Notes: generated from the letters alone by a model not told the origin. Shown: positions 8,214-17,465, numbered from the stretch's first letter. The stretch is DNA of 64,000 nt from Thalassovita sp. (GCA_029212905.1 JARGPB010000001.1:1-64000); one strand, 5' to 3'. Numbers and translations are program-made.

Positions 8214-8722
8214 CGCGTCTGCTTCGCCAAGTATTTTTCCAGCACGATGGGGGGCACGTCCCCCCGGACAATCATCGTTTCAAACACATAGCTGGGGGCC
8301 GTGTCCAAACCCAATGCCTGCGCCTCGAGGGATTGCAGGGGGAGAGTGTACAGCCGCACGCGCCCTTGATCCGCCCAACCCGTCAGTAGCTCTTGCATTG
8401 CATCGCAGTCAGGACAATTTGGCGCCGTGACCAGCGCTAGTGCGGGGGGCAGATTGGTCCCGGAAAGCGGTGTGTCATCTGCAAATATCCGTGGCGCCAG
8501 ATCCCGCAGCATTTGCCTGTCGGCGTTTACGGCATCCGCATAGGGGGATGGGGTGGGGGGCTGGATAACCGACAGAACCAGCGCGGGATCAGCGGCCAGA
8601 ACCTGTCGAATTTCTTGACCCAAATTTGCCCGCTGAGGCGGGGTCAGGCTGCGAAAATCGGTTTCCGCAGCCTGTGCCATTGGTGCCGCCAACAGGGCGA
8701 CGATGATCAGCTTATTCGCCAC
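8210..8722 (-). CDS. Periplasmic thioredoxin-like protein with CPDC motif
   Basis: About 170 residues starting at GTG 8722 with a clean signal peptide (LIIVALLAAPMAQA). The N-terminal half repeats the 'LTPPQRANLGQEIRQVLAADPALV' theme seen in ScsC/DsbA-like proteins; the C-terminal half carries a thioredoxin-type ALVTAPNCPDCDAM motif. The start overlaps the 3' end of the upstream DsbA-family gene by 11 nt, which indicates translational coupling. It may be a redox partner of that protein or a diverged paralogue with a shortened fold. It has no cis-proline loop as obvious as its neighbour's. The exact function is unknown. A longer reading frame upstream (to 8764) lacks a signal peptide. Confidence 0.65.
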   Translation of the reverse strand: MANKLIIVALLAAPMAQAAETDFRSLTPPQRANLGQEIRQVLAADPALVLSVIQPPTPSPYADAVNADRQMLRDLAPRIFADDTPLSGTNLPPALALVTAPNCPDCDAMQELLTGWADQGRVRLYTLPLQSLEAQALGLDTAPSYVFETMIVRGDVPPIVLEKYLAKQTR

Positions 8723-9461
8723 GCGCGGCGGCAACCAGTTCTTGCATGTTCGCCAGCGGAACATAGCCGCGCAGCAGCTCGTCCCCTAGCACAAAGGTCG
8801 GTGTGCCGCTGATTTGCAATGCCCCGGCCAGGGTGTGGACGTCACCAATAGTCTGGTTGACCTGGTCGTCATTCATTTTGGCCATGATCGCGGGTCCATC
8901 CAGGTCCAGTTTGTCGGCCAGACGGGACAGGGATTTTTCAGCGATATTGCCCTTGAAGGTGATCAGCTCGTTGTGAACGGCCTCATAGGCCTCGTCCCCG
9001 GCGACAAGGCGCGTTGCGATGGCAAAGCGTGAGGCCAGAACGGATTGGTCGCCCAGGATGGGGAATTCCTTGACGATCAGGCGGATATTGCCATCGGATT
9101 CAAGCAGTTGCAAAACCTCGGAATGCGCCTTGCGGCAATAGCCACAGCGATAGTCCATGAACTCGACCAAGGTGATATCGCCGTCGGGATTGCCGCCGAC
9201 CCAGGAATTCGGATCATCAAAGATCTGCTTTGCATAGGCCTGCACCATCTGGCCCTCGGCCGCGGCCTGTGCGGTGGCCTGGCGCTGCTCGTAGACCTGA
9301 TAGGCCTCTAGGATCACCTCGGGGTTTTCCATCAGATAGGCGCGGATTTCAGTGCGCAGGGCGGTGCGTTCAGCATCCGACATGTCGGTGATGTCAAAAG
9401 CCTGAGCCGGGGCCGAAAACCCGGCGAAAATCAGCGCCGCAGAGGCGAGAAGTCGTTTCAT
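8712..9461 (-). CDS. DsbA family periplasmic thiol oxidoreductase
   Basis: 249-residue secreted protein with a signal peptide (MKRLLASAALIFAGFSAPAQA), an N-terminal helical copper-resistance (ScsC)-like segment (about 25-80) and a DsbA thioredoxin domain with active site C106-G-Y-C109 and cis-proline P221 (SGTPTFV). It should oxidise or isomerise disulfides in periplasmic proteins. CGYC is unlike the CPHC of classical DsbA and is typical of the ScsC/BdbD-like branch. The gene begins one base after the stop of the M48-TPR protease gene and overlaps the following thioredoxin-like gene, so the three appear to form one envelope quality-control operon. Confidence 0.88.
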   Translation of the reverse strand: MKRLLASAALIFAGFSAPAQAFDITDMSDAERTALRTEIRAYLMENPEVILEAYQVYEQRQATAQAAAEGQMVQAYAKQIFDDPNSWVGGNPDGDITLVEFMDYRCGYCRKAHSEVLQLLESDGNIRLIVKEFPILGDQSVLASRFAIATRLVAGDEAYEAVHNELITFKGNIAEKSLSRLADKLDLDGPAIMAKMNDDQVNQTIGDVHTLAGALQISGTPTFVLGDELLRGYVPLANMQELVAAARGE

Positions 9462-9462
9462 T

Positions 9463-10788
9463 TCAATTCCTTTTCTTTACGGCGGCTTCCGAGGCAGAAA
9501 TCACATCCTGCGCCCGAAGCCAAGGGGCAGAGCCGCGGGGCAGCAGCCCCTCGGCGCGTTTGGCATGGATCAGCGCATCCTTTGGGCGGCCAATCAGAGC
9601 ATAGCGTTCAGCAGTGACAACCGAGGCCATGCCGGTCTGTTTCAAATACGCATAGGCCTGCGCAAGGTCCCGCAGTAGGCGGGCATCATAGGGGTCTTTG
9701 CGGCGGGCTTTCTCTAGCACCTGTTGCGCGGTCTTATATTGTTTGGCGACCAGCAGAGCGCGGCCGTACCCCCCGAGGATCAGGGCGTTTTTCGGTGCCA
9801 ACGCGCTGGCGGTGCGATAGGCCGCGACAGCGGCCAGCGGCTTGCGTGATTCCAGCAGGATTTGCCCGCGCAGATCATGGGCAAAGGCATCCTTGGGGCG
9901 CAGCGCAACCAGCTTGTCCACAGTGGCAATCGCGCGTTTGGTGTCAGGTTTACGGTGATGGGCCACGGCCTCGCGCATCAGGCGGATGTCCTTGGTCAGG
10001 CTGGAGGGCGCACGGCGCAGGGTCCAGCTTGAGGCGCGTTCATAGGCCGCGAGTTTGCCCTTGGCGCGATGAAACCAATACTCGGATTTGGTGTCTGGTT
10101 TGGGCTTGATGGCATGCCCGGCCACCAGGGCCTTGATTGTACGCAGCCTGTCGCGGCTTAGCGGGTGGGTCCGTGCATAGGGATCTTGGCGGTTTTCGGC
10201 CAGAATGTCCTGCCCGCGGAAAATATCCAGCACCTCCAGAAACGCTTGCGGATCGACCCGTGAACGCAGCATATACCGCAGCCCTGACGCGTCGGCGGCG
10301 CTTTCTTCGGCGCGGGTGTGGGACAGGAACACGCGCTGAGCAGAGCTGGATACGCCGAGACCCAGCCCCACAGCGGCCGAGTTATTCCCTGACGCTGCCG
10401 CAGCGGCCGCCAATGCCATACCCAGACCGGCCAGCGAATTGGCCGCACGGGCGTTTTGCGTCCGACGTGAAATATGCCCGTTTGCGATATGGGCGGCCTC
10501 GTGCGCCAGCACCGATTGCAACTGTGCCGCCGAGGTCAGTTTCAGCATTAACCCCGAGGTGACAAAGATATGTCGGTTGTCTACGATAAAGGCGTTATAG
10601 GCGCTGTCATCCACCAGCAGAACCTGGATCGAGGACGCAGGCAAACCCGCCGCCGTCAGGATTGGGCGGGCCAGTTGCGCCAACGCATGTTCGATATCAG
10701 CATCACGCAGCAGCGTGACCGCACGGGCGGGCGCGGCCATGCTTAGGCAGAGCAGCAGGATTGCAGCCATTCGGCTTAGGTGGTGCAT
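9463..10788 (-). CDS. Periplasmic M48 metalloprotease with TPR domain (BepA/YfgC-like)
   Basis: 441-residue protein with a signal peptide ending near PARA. The zinc protease motif H96-E-A-A-H100 lies in VLAHEAAHIANGH, and the third ligand E162 is in the ExxAD motif (EESAAD). An Ala/Gly-rich segment (about 113-150) follows, and the C-terminal half holds TPR-like repeats (about 260-430). This is the BepA architecture; BepA degrades or matures outer-membrane assembly clients such as LptD in E. coli. First gene of an operon with DsbA-type genes one base downstream, which fits a role in folding disulfide-bonded envelope proteins. It is divergent from the aminotransferase gene. Confidence 0.87.
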   Translation of the reverse strand: MHHLSRMAAILLLCLSMAAPARAVTLLRDADIEHALAQLARPILTAAGLPASSIQVLLVDDSAYNAFIVDNRHIFVTSGLMLKLTSAAQLQSVLAHEAAHIANGHISRRTQNARAANSLAGLGMALAAAAAASGNNSAAVGLGLGVSSSAQRVFLSHTRAEESAADASGLRYMLRSRVDPQAFLEVLDIFRGQDILAENRQDPYARTHPLSRDRLRTIKALVAGHAIKPKPDTKSEYWFHRAKGKLAAYERASSWTLRRAPSSLTKDIRLMREAVAHHRKPDTKRAIATVDKLVALRPKDAFAHDLRGQILLESRKPLAAVAAYRTASALAPKNALILGGYGRALLVAKQYKTAQQVLEKARRKDPYDARLLRDLAQAYAYLKQTGMASVVTAERYALIGRPKDALIHAKRAEGLLPRGSAPWLRAQDVISASEAAVKKRN

Positions 10789-10849
10789 TGACGGCGGGCC
10801 CGTTTCACTGTGAATTGGCGTCTCTCACGGGCACCATAGGAATGAACAC

Positions 10850-11998
10850 ATGCGAAACTCAAGACGTGGAGAGGTCGATCCCTTTATTGTGATGGACGTG
10901 ATGGAGGCCGCCCGTGCCGCAGAAGAGGCTGGTCGCAGCATCATTCACATGGAAGTCGGCCAGCCCAGTACGCCGGCGCCCGCCGCAGCCCGCGCCGCTT
11001 TGGTCGGGGCGATGGAGGCGGATTCGCTGGGGTACACAGTGGCCTTGGGGCTGCCTGCGCTGCGCAAACGCATCGCGCAGATGTATGCGGATTGGTATGC
11101 TGTCGATCTGGATTGGAACCGGGTTGTCGTGACCTCGGGGTCGTCTGCGGCGTTCATTCTGGCGTTTACGGCCCTGTTTGATGCAGGCGCGCGGGTGGGT
11201 ATTGGCGAGCCTGGGTATCCGTCGTATCGGCAGATACTTTCGGCGTTGGATCTGGAACCTGTTGGGCTACAAGCCAGCGACGACAACCGCCTGCAACCTG
11301 TGCCGACCGATTTCGAAGGGCTGGGGCTGGATGGATTGATGGTGGCCTCGCCTGCGAACCCGTCGGGGACGATGTTGGACCTGCCCGCAATGCAAGCGCT
11401 GGTGAGCGCCTGCGCCGATGCCGGAACGATGTTCATTAGCGACGAGATTTACCACGGCATCGAGTATGACAAAAAGGCCGTGACGGCATTGCAGGTCACG
11501 CAAGATTGCTATGTGATCAACTCGTTCTCCAAGTATTTCAGCATGACAGGCTGGCGCGTTGGCTGGATGGTGGTGCCTGCTGATCACGTCCGCCGGATTG
11601 AGCGAATCGCGCAGAATATGTTCATCTGTCCGCCTCATGCCAGCCAGTTGGTCGCCCTGAAGGCGATGGATTGCGACGATGAATTGCAAGAGAACCTGAA
11701 GGTCTATGCCCATAACCGCGCATTGATGCTGGAGGGGCTGCCCAAGGCGGGTTTTGACCGAATTGCCCCCCCGGATGGCGCGTTTTTCATCTATGCTGAT
11801 GTCAGCCATCTGACCGAGGACAGTCGCGCCTTTGCTGCCGAGATCCTGGAGCAGGCGGGGGTTGCGGTGACGCCAGGATTGGATTTCGACAAACGACGCG
11901 GGGCGGGGACCCTGCGGTTTTCCTATGCGCGCAGCACGGCGGATATCGAAGAAGGCTTGCGGCGATTGAAGCGTTTCATGTCTGAGCGCAGCGCGTGA
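10850..11998 (+). CDS. Class I/II pyridoxal-phosphate aminotransferase
   Basis: 382-residue fold-type I aminotransferase of the aspartate-aminotransferase superfamily. The PLP lysine is K228 in NSFSKYFSMTGWRVGW. Other landmarks are GYTVALGLPALR (61-72), the PANPSG motif (168-173), SDEIYHG (197-203; the Asp contacts the PLP nitrogen) and the substrate-carboxylate arginine in LRFSYARS near the C-terminus. The amino donor and acceptor cannot be assigned. It is often near amidase and penicillin-binding genes in this group, without a proven functional link. A rho-independent terminator lies 37 bp after the stop, so it is probably monocistronic. Confidence 0.88.
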   Translation: MRNSRRGEVDPFIVMDVMEAARAAEEAGRSIIHMEVGQPSTPAPAAARAALVGAMEADSLGYTVALGLPALRKRIAQMYADWYAVDLDWNRVVVTSGSSAAFILAFTALFDAGARVGIGEPGYPSYRQILSALDLEPVGLQASDDNRLQPVPTDFEGLGLDGLMVASPANPSGTMLDLPAMQALVSACADAGTMFISDEIYHGIEYDKKAVTALQVTQDCYVINSFSKYFSMTGWRVGWMVVPADHVRRIERIAQNMFICPPHASQLVALKAMDCDDELQENLKVYAHNRALMLEGLPKAGFDRIAPPDGAFFIYADVSHLTEDSRAFAAEILEQAGVAVTPGLDFDKRRGAGTLRFSYARSTADIEEGLRRLKRFMSERSA

Positions 11999-12034
11999 GG
12001 CAGATCACGGCGCAGTGAGTATTTAGAGCAAGAT

Positions 12035-12074
12035 GAAAGCGGGGCTGGGCAGACCCGGCCGCTTTCGCTATTTT
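12035..12074 (+). terminator. Rho-independent terminator after the aminotransferase gene
   Basis: GAAAGCGG (12035-12042) pairs with CCGCTTTC (12059-12066), with an inner GGG/CCC extension, followed by GCTATTTT. It separates the aminotransferase from the amidase gene. Confidence 0.65.
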
Positions 12075-12099
12075 GTAGAAAACCAGCCGGATCGGGCGG

Positions 12100-13320
12100 A
12101 TGAGCAGTATTCTTAGGGTAATTATCGTTGTGCTGGCTTTGGTGCCGGTTGGAGGCCTCGCGCAGGGGCTGAGTGGGCTGGCGCGGGTTGAGGTTGGTCA
12201 TTCGCAGATCAGCGATTCCTGGGGCGGCGGGCTGAAAATCGAGCTGGCGTTGACGCAGGGGGTGCCGTTTCGGGTTTACACTTTGGATGCGCCGCGCCGT
12301 CTGGTGTTGGATTTCCGCGAGGTGGACTGGACAGGCGTCAGCCGTGACGTGCTGTTGAACGCGGATCGCGCCAGCGACGTGCGCTATGGGGCGGTGCGGC
12401 CGGGATGGTCGCGGATGGTGGTTGATTTGGCCGCGCCGCTGGCACCGGATGTGATTGAAATGAAAGTGGACGCAGAGAGCGGCAAGGCGCGGCTTTTTGT
12501 GGGGTTGTCGGAGCTGAGTGCAGACGGTTTTGCGGCGATTTCAGGAGCGCCGTATGATCCTCGGTGGGATTTGCCTGCGCCGACCGAGACCGCCAAGCGC
12601 CAGCTGCGTGGCGAGGGGCCGCTGATCGTGGTGCTGGATCCGGGGCACGGTGGGATTGATCCGGGGGCGGAACGTGACGGGCTAAGGGAAAAGGACCTGA
12701 TGCTGGCCTTTGCGCGGCAGATGAAAGAAGTGCTGTTGCGCTCGGGTCGGTTCCAGGTGGTGATGACGCGTGAAGATGACAGCTTTGTATCGCTGGAACG
12801 GCGGATCGCCATTGCGCATCAGGCGGGCGCGCATGTCTTTTTGTCGCTGCATGCGGATGCGCTGGCCGAAGGACGCGCACATGGTGCGACGGTACATCTG
12901 TTGCGGGACAGCGCCAGTGACGAGGCCTCGCAGCAGCTGGCTGAGCGGCACGACCGCAATGACATCCTGTCGGGCGTGGACCTGAGCGGACAGGACGATG
13001 TGGTGGCGGGGATATTGATGGATCTGGCGCGGCAGGAAACCCAGCCCAGGGCGGAACGATTGGCGCGTACGTTGATCGGTGGGCTGAAGGCGGCCAAGAC
13101 TCCGGTGAACACGCGCCCAATCCGATATGCCTCGTTTTCGGTGTTGAAATCGGCGGATATTCCTTCGGTTTTGTTAGAGGTCGGGTTCATGTCCAGTGCG
13201 CGGGATCTGAAAAACCTGCGCGACAAGAACTGGCGTCTGCAAGCCGCCGTCGCGATCAGGGATTCGCTGCGCAAATGGATGGACGAGGATTCAAGTCTGC
13301 GTGAACTGGTGCGCCACTAG
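12100..13320 (+). CDS. N-acetylmuramoyl-L-alanine amidase (AmiC/AmiB type)
   Basis: 406-residue exported cell-wall hydrolase. A signal peptide (residues 1-21, ending LAQ) is followed by an AMIN targeting domain (about 25-135) and a C-terminal Amidase_3 zinc domain (about 174-395). Zinc and catalytic residues are visible: H183 (DPGHGG), E197 (LREKD), H251 (SLHAD) and E360 (LLEVGFMS). It removes stem peptides from peptidoglycan during septum splitting. The regulatory helix of the E. coli amidases cannot be judged by eye. It precedes the PBP1A gene, so two peptidoglycan genes are adjacent, but the latter has its own strong promoter. Confidence 0.93.
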   Translation: MSSILRVIIVVLALVPVGGLAQGLSGLARVEVGHSQISDSWGGGLKIELALTQGVPFRVYTLDAPRRLVLDFREVDWTGVSRDVLLNADRASDVRYGAVRPGWSRMVVDLAAPLAPDVIEMKVDAESGKARLFVGLSELSADGFAAISGAPYDPRWDLPAPTETAKRQLRGEGPLIVVLDPGHGGIDPGAERDGLREKDLMLAFARQMKEVLLRSGRFQVVMTREDDSFVSLERRIAIAHQAGAHVFLSLHADALAEGRAHGATVHLLRDSASDEASQQLAERHDRNDILSGVDLSGQDDVVAGILMDLARQETQPRAERLARTLIGGLKAAKTPVNTRPIRYASFSVLKSADIPSVLLEVGFMSSARDLKNLRDKNWRLQAAVAIRDSLRKWMDEDSSLRELVRH

Positions 13321-13372
13321 GAAAAACCGGCCAAAGGGGCGGAAACTTGCCGTGTGATCAACGCTTCTTGTT

Positions 13373-13401
13373 TTGACGCTTAGGGCTGTGAACAGTATAG
13401 A
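13373..13401 (+). promoter_or_regulatory. Near-consensus sigma-70 promoter before the PBP1A gene
   Basis: TTGACG (13373-13378) is separated by exactly 17 bases from TATAGA (13396-13401). The predicted start is near 13408, leaving a short leader before the GTG at 13432. It supports independent transcription of the PBP gene from the upstream amidase. Confidence 0.65.
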
Positions 13402-13431
13402 AGCGCAACAAAATCAATATAGGCGGCGGGT

Positions 13432-15984
13432 GTGCTGAGGTTCATTCTTTCCTTTTTCGGGTCCATATTCACCTTGGTTACGCTGGGGATGGCTGCCGTT
13501 GCGCTGAGCATTGGTGCGGTGTTTTGGATCTATGGGCAGGACCTGCCCAGCCATGAAAGCCTGGCGCAGTACAAGCCGCCAACCATCAGCCGTATCTATT
13601 CCGGCGAAGGCCAGATCATCGACGAATTCGCCAAAGAGCGTCGCCTGTTCACGCCGGCCGATGAAATTCCCGATATGGTGAAACAGGCGTTCATCAGTGC
13701 CGAGGACAAAAATTTCTACACCCACAAGGGATATGACGCGCGGGGCATGTTGTCGGCTGCGGTTGATGCGGTGAAGTCGCGCGGACAGAATGTGCGCGGC
13801 GCCTCGACCATCACACAGCAGGTCATGAAGAACTTCCTGCTGGGCGGTGAACGCAAGATCGAACGGAAGATCAAGGAAATCATCCTGGCCACCCGGCTGG
13901 AGGAAACACTGCCCAAGGACCGGATTCTTGAACTTTATATGAACGAGATTTTCCTGGGGCAGAATTCATACGGGGTGGCCGCGGCTGCGCAGACCTATTT
14001 CAACAAGACCCTGGCCGAGCTGGAACCGCACGAGGCAGCCACGCTGGCCTCGATGCCCAAGGCGCCGGGTAAATTCCATCCTGTCCGCAACAAGGATCGG
14101 GTGCTGTCGCGCCGGAACTTTGTGCTGAAGGAAATGGCGGAAAACGGCTATATCACCCAGGCCGCGTACAAGGCAGAGCGCGAAAAACCGCTGCGCTCGG
14201 TTCAGAATGGTGATTTCGAAAGCTTCAAGACCGCCTTGCCGCCGCGCGACTATTTCACGGATGAAATCCGCCGCCAGCTGTCGGATGATTTTGGCGAGGG
14301 CGAGTTCTTTACTGGTGGTCTGACGGTGCGAGCCACGGTTGACCCGGAAATGCAGGTGGATGCCGCCAATGCGCTGCGCCGTGGATTGGAAAAATACGAC
14401 CGTTCGCGTGGGGTCTGGCAGGGCACAGGCGTTAAGCTGACACCAAAACAGCTGACATCAGAGACCACGTGGCGCGAGGCGCTGTCCAATGCGGATGTGC
14501 CGCGCGATATCACGCTGGACGGGCGATGGTACCCGGCGGTTGTGCTGGAGCTGAGCAACAAGAACGCGCGGGTCGGGATCGAAAACGTCGCCAATGACAC
14601 CGAGGGCCACTGGATCGTCGCCAAGGATGTGACATGGGCGCGCAAACGTTTGGAAAACGGTAAGCTGGGCCGGAAGGCGCGTGTCGCTGCGGATTTGCTT
14701 GAGGTTGGCGATGTGGTGCTGGTGCGCGCCATGACCAAGGATGCTGACGGAAGCTTTATCCGATGGACATTGCGCCAGGTCCCCGAGGTCCAGGGCGGGT
14801 TCATGGCGATGGACGTCAATACCGGCCGTGTGATCGCGATGCAGGGCGGGTTCAGCTATCAGCATTCGGTGTTCAACAGGGCCACTCAGGCCAAGCGCCA
14901 GCCGGGATCAAGCTTCAAGCCTTTCGTTTATGCTTCGGCGTTGGATAGCGGCTATAGCCCTGCCACCATCGTGATTGACGCCCCGATCGAGATTAACACC
15001 CCGCAAGGGCTGTGGCGGCCCAAGAACTCGTCCAACCAATTCTATGGCCCGACGCCCCTGCGGACTGGGATCGAACGGTCCCGGAACCTGATGACCATCC
15101 GTCTGGCCCAAGAGGTCGGTATGGATGTGGTTGCGGCCTATGCGGAAAAATTCGGCGTCTATGATGACATGGGCGAATTCCTGGCGAACTCTTTGGGGTC
15201 CGAAGAAACCACCTTGTTCAAGATGGTCGCCGCCTATGCGATGTTTGCAAATGGCGGCGAGCGGGTAGAGCCCACACTGGTGGACCGCGTGCAAGACCGT
15301 TTCGGCAAAACCATCTATCGGCATGACAAACGGGATTGTACCAACTGCTATGACCCACAGCTGAGCAGTGGCCAAAGCCCCCGGATCGTGTCGAACCGCG
15401 AACGGGTGATGGATGCGATTACCGCCTATCAGCTGACCTCGATGATGCAGGGCGTTGTGCAACGCGGTACCGCAGCAGGCGTTGTCAGGCTGGGCGTCCC
15501 CACTGCGGGCAAAACCGGCACCACCAATGAGGCCAAGGATGTTTGGTTCGTGGGGTTCACCAGCAATATCGTGGCTGGGTGTTATATGGGTTTTGACACT
15601 CCGCGTCCGTTGGGACGGGGGTCTTATGGCGGGTCCATGTGTGGACCGGTGTTCCAAGAGTTCATGAAAAAAGCCACCAAGAAATATGGTGGCGGTAAAT
15701 TCCGCGTCCCGCCGGGTGGCCATTTCATCAAGATCGACCGTTTCACCGGCGCGCGCCTGTCCGACAGTGCCAGCGGCGAAAGCGTCGTAGCCGAATATTT
15801 CCGTGACGGAGAAGAGCCGATCTTTGGTATCACCTATGACGGTGGTTTTGCGATGGGGTCGAACCTGCCGCTGTTCGACAATGCCAACGAAAACTCAGAA
15901 GAAGTGACGACATCGACCGGAGATCGCGCCGTTGTAGGGCCCAAGGCCTCGTTCGGGTCGGTTTCTTCGGGCGGTCTTTACTGA
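13432..15984 (+). CDS. Penicillin-binding protein 1A (bifunctional transglycosylase/transpeptidase)
   Basis: 850-residue class A PBP that polymerises and cross-links peptidoglycan in the periplasm. One N-terminal membrane anchor (about 10-34). The GT51 glycosyltransferase domain follows, with E91 in AFISAEDKNFYTHKG, GASTITQQ and the ILELYMNEIFLGQ motif. An OB-like insert precedes the transpeptidase domain, which has S493-S-F-K496 (nucleophile S493), SRN (IERSRNLM) and KTGT (AGKTGTTNEAKDVWF). The start is GTG at 13432. Length and domain order match PBP1A (MrcA/PonA) of Gram-negative bacteria. A strong promoter lies 31-59 bp upstream. Confidence 0.96.
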   Translation: MLRFILSFFGSIFTLVTLGMAAVALSIGAVFWIYGQDLPSHESLAQYKPPTISRIYSGEGQIIDEFAKERRLFTPADEIPDMVKQAFISAEDKNFYTHKGYDARGMLSAAVDAVKSRGQNVRGASTITQQVMKNFLLGGERKIERKIKEIILATRLEETLPKDRILELYMNEIFLGQNSYGVAAAAQTYFNKTLAELEPHEAATLASMPKAPGKFHPVRNKDRVLSRRNFVLKEMAENGYITQAAYKAEREKPLRSVQNGDFESFKTALPPRDYFTDEIRRQLSDDFGEGEFFTGGLTVRATVDPEMQVDAANALRRGLEKYDRSRGVWQGTGVKLTPKQLTSETTWREALSNADVPRDITLDGRWYPAVVLELSNKNARVGIENVANDTEGHWIVAKDVTWARKRLENGKLGRKARVAADLLEVGDVVLVRAMTKDADGSFIRWTLRQVPEVQGGFMAMDVNTGRVIAMQGGFSYQHSVFNRATQAKRQPGSSFKPFVYASALDSGYSPATIVIDAPIEINTPQGLWRPKNSSNQFYGPTPLRTGIERSRNLMTIRLAQEVGMDVVAAYAEKFGVYDDMGEFLANSLGSEETTLFKMVAAYAMFANGGERVEPTLVDRVQDRFGKTIYRHDKRDCTNCYDPQLSSGQSPRIVSNRERVMDAITAYQLTSMMQGVVQRGTAAGVVRLGVPTAGKTGTTNEAKDVWFVGFTSNIVAGCYMGFDTPRPLGRGSYGGSMCGPVFQEFMKKATKKYGGGKFRVPPGGHFIKIDRFTGARLSDSASGESVVAEYFRDGEEPIFGITYDGGFAMGSNLPLFDNANENSEEVTTSTGDRAVVGPKASFGSVSSGGLY

Positions 15985-16004
15985 CCCATTCATATGATCG
16001 TGCG

Positions 16005-16029
16005 CCCCGCCTTGCCCCGGCTGGCGGGG
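16005..16029 (+). terminator. Possible terminator hairpin between the PBP1A gene and prfB
   Basis: CCCCGCC (16005-16011) pairs with GGCGGGG (16023-16029) just after the PBP gene. No U-tract follows, so it may be a weak terminator or only an RNA-stabilising hairpin. Confidence 0.35.
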
Positions 16030-16074
16030 TAAGCTATCACGCAAGCCGGATCATAGAATTAGCAGGATCATCCC

Positions 16075-17202
16075 ATGCGCGCAGAGGTACAGACCACGGT
16101 TTCAGCCATCGAGAAATCGCTTGCTTTGTTGCGGCAGCGGATGAACTGGGACTCTGTGAAATACCGGCTCGAGGAATTTGATGCCCGCGTCGAAGACCCG
16201 ACCCTGTGGGACGACCCGGAAGGCGCGCAAAAACTAATGCGCGAGCGCCAGTCGCTGCTGGATTCAGTGACCGGCCACAACGAAATGCAGCAAGAGCTGA
16301 CCGACAATCTGGAACTGATCGAACTGGGCGAAATGGAAGATGACCAAGAGGTCGTCACCGACGCCGAGAACGCGATCAAGGCGCTGGCTGTCAAAGCCGC
16401 CGAAAAAGAGCTAGAGGCGCTGCTGGATGGCGAGGCCGACAGCTCGGATACCTTCTTGGAGATCAACTCGGGTGCGGGCGGGACAGAGAGCTGCGACTGG
16501 GCTTCGATGCTGGCGCGGATGTATGTTCGCTGGGCCGAGAAAAAGGGCTATGACGTCGAGTTGCAGTCGATCAACTATGGCGAAGAGGCGGGAATCAAAT
16601 CCGCTGCGTATAAAATCAGCGGGCACAATGCGTATGGCTGGCTGAAATCCGAAAGCGGCGTACACCGTCTGGTGCGGATATCGCCCTATGACAGCTCGGC
16701 GCGGCGGCATACCTCGTTCTGTTCGGTTTGGGTCTATCCGGTGGTGGATGATAACATCGAGATCGAGGTGAACCCCGCCGATATTCGCATTGATACCTAC
16801 AGGTCCTCGGGCGCGGGTGGTCAGCACGTCAACACGACGGATTCGGCGGTGCGGATCACGCACATGCCGACGGGAGTCGTTGTGACCTCGTCCGAGAAAT
16901 CGCAGCACCAGAACCGCGACATCGCCATGAAGGCCCTGAAATCGCGCCTGTATCAGATGGAGCTGGATCGCCGCAATGAGGCGATCAACGCTGCTCATGA
17001 ATCCAAGGGCGACGCGGGCTGGGGCAGCCAAATTCGGTCTTACGTGTTGCAACCTTATCAGATGGTCAAGGATCTGCGCACCGGGTTTGAAACCTCGGAT
17101 TCAGCCGGCGTGCTGGACGGCGATCTGGACGGGCTGATGGCAGCCACGCTGGCGATGCAGGTAGCGGGCAAATCCCGCGCCGAGGCCAATTCAGACGAAT
17201 AA
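16075..17202 (+). CDS. prfB: Peptide chain release factor 2
   Basis: 375-residue RF2, which releases nascent peptides at UGA and UAA. The GGQ catalytic loop is present (SSGAGGQHVNTTDSAVRITH). The codon-recognition tripeptide reads SPY (RISPYDSSARRHTSF) where E. coli RF2 has SPF. The gene is one uninterrupted frame from ATG 16075, so it lacks the programmed +1 frameshift that autoregulates prfB in E. coli. The N-terminal coiled coil and the domain around 100-230 are normal. Confident as RF2 rather than RF1, because the motif begins with SP and not PxT. Confidence 0.96.
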   Translation: MRAEVQTTVSAIEKSLALLRQRMNWDSVKYRLEEFDARVEDPTLWDDPEGAQKLMRERQSLLDSVTGHNEMQQELTDNLELIELGEMEDDQEVVTDAENAIKALAVKAAEKELEALLDGEADSSDTFLEINSGAGGTESCDWASMLARMYVRWAEKKGYDVELQSINYGEEAGIKSAAYKISGHNAYGWLKSESGVHRLVRISPYDSSARRHTSFCSVWVYPVVDDNIEIEVNPADIRIDTYRSSGAGGQHVNTTDSAVRITHMPTGVVVTSSEKSQHQNRDIAMKALKSRLYQMELDRRNEAINAAHESKGDAGWGSQIRSYVLQPYQMVKDLRTGFETSDSAGVLDGDLDGLMAATLAMQVAGKSRAEANSDE

Positions 17203-17465
17203 GCCGCCGGGATCGGCCAAGGTCAACATTCCGAAATCGTCAGGCGGGCAGGGGGAAACCTCTGCCTTTTTGCTTGGCCACCAGGGCAGGGGCTGTTTTC
17301 TCTGGGTGGCCGAGAAGGTGATCCCCGCCGGTCGGATCAGGCCCCGCCCAGCGTAATACAACCAATCGCCCAATAAATTTCCCCAACGGCAACCCTGGCG
17401 CTTGATTTTAGCGGCAAAACCCGGTCCCATACTCAAAAACAAGAATATATCTCTGGGAGGAGAGT
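17203..17465. other. Intergenic stretch, no convincing gene
   Basis: About 260 bp between prfB and the DUF2189 gene. A minus-strand frame could encode up to 100 residues, but it has no ribosome-binding site, uses rare codons such as AGA, and runs into the end of prfB. The A/T-rich end (ATACTCAAAAACAAGAATAT, then TCTGGGAGGAGAGT) probably carries the promoter and the strong GGGAGGAG ribosome-binding site of the next gene. Confidence 0.4.

Noticed and set aside
8226..8266. A GGGGGGCACGTCCCCCC hairpin with a nearby AAGTATTTTTCC, similar to the intergenic repeats
   Set aside because: It lies inside the coding sequence of the CPDC protein and the A/T box is arranged differently, so a third copy of the repeat is not supported.
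12338..13120. Long opposite-strand frame of 260 residues inside the amidase gene
   Set aside because: Low-complexity Pro/Ser/Arg composition typical of antisense frames in high-GC DNA; the plus-strand amidase has all catalytic residues.
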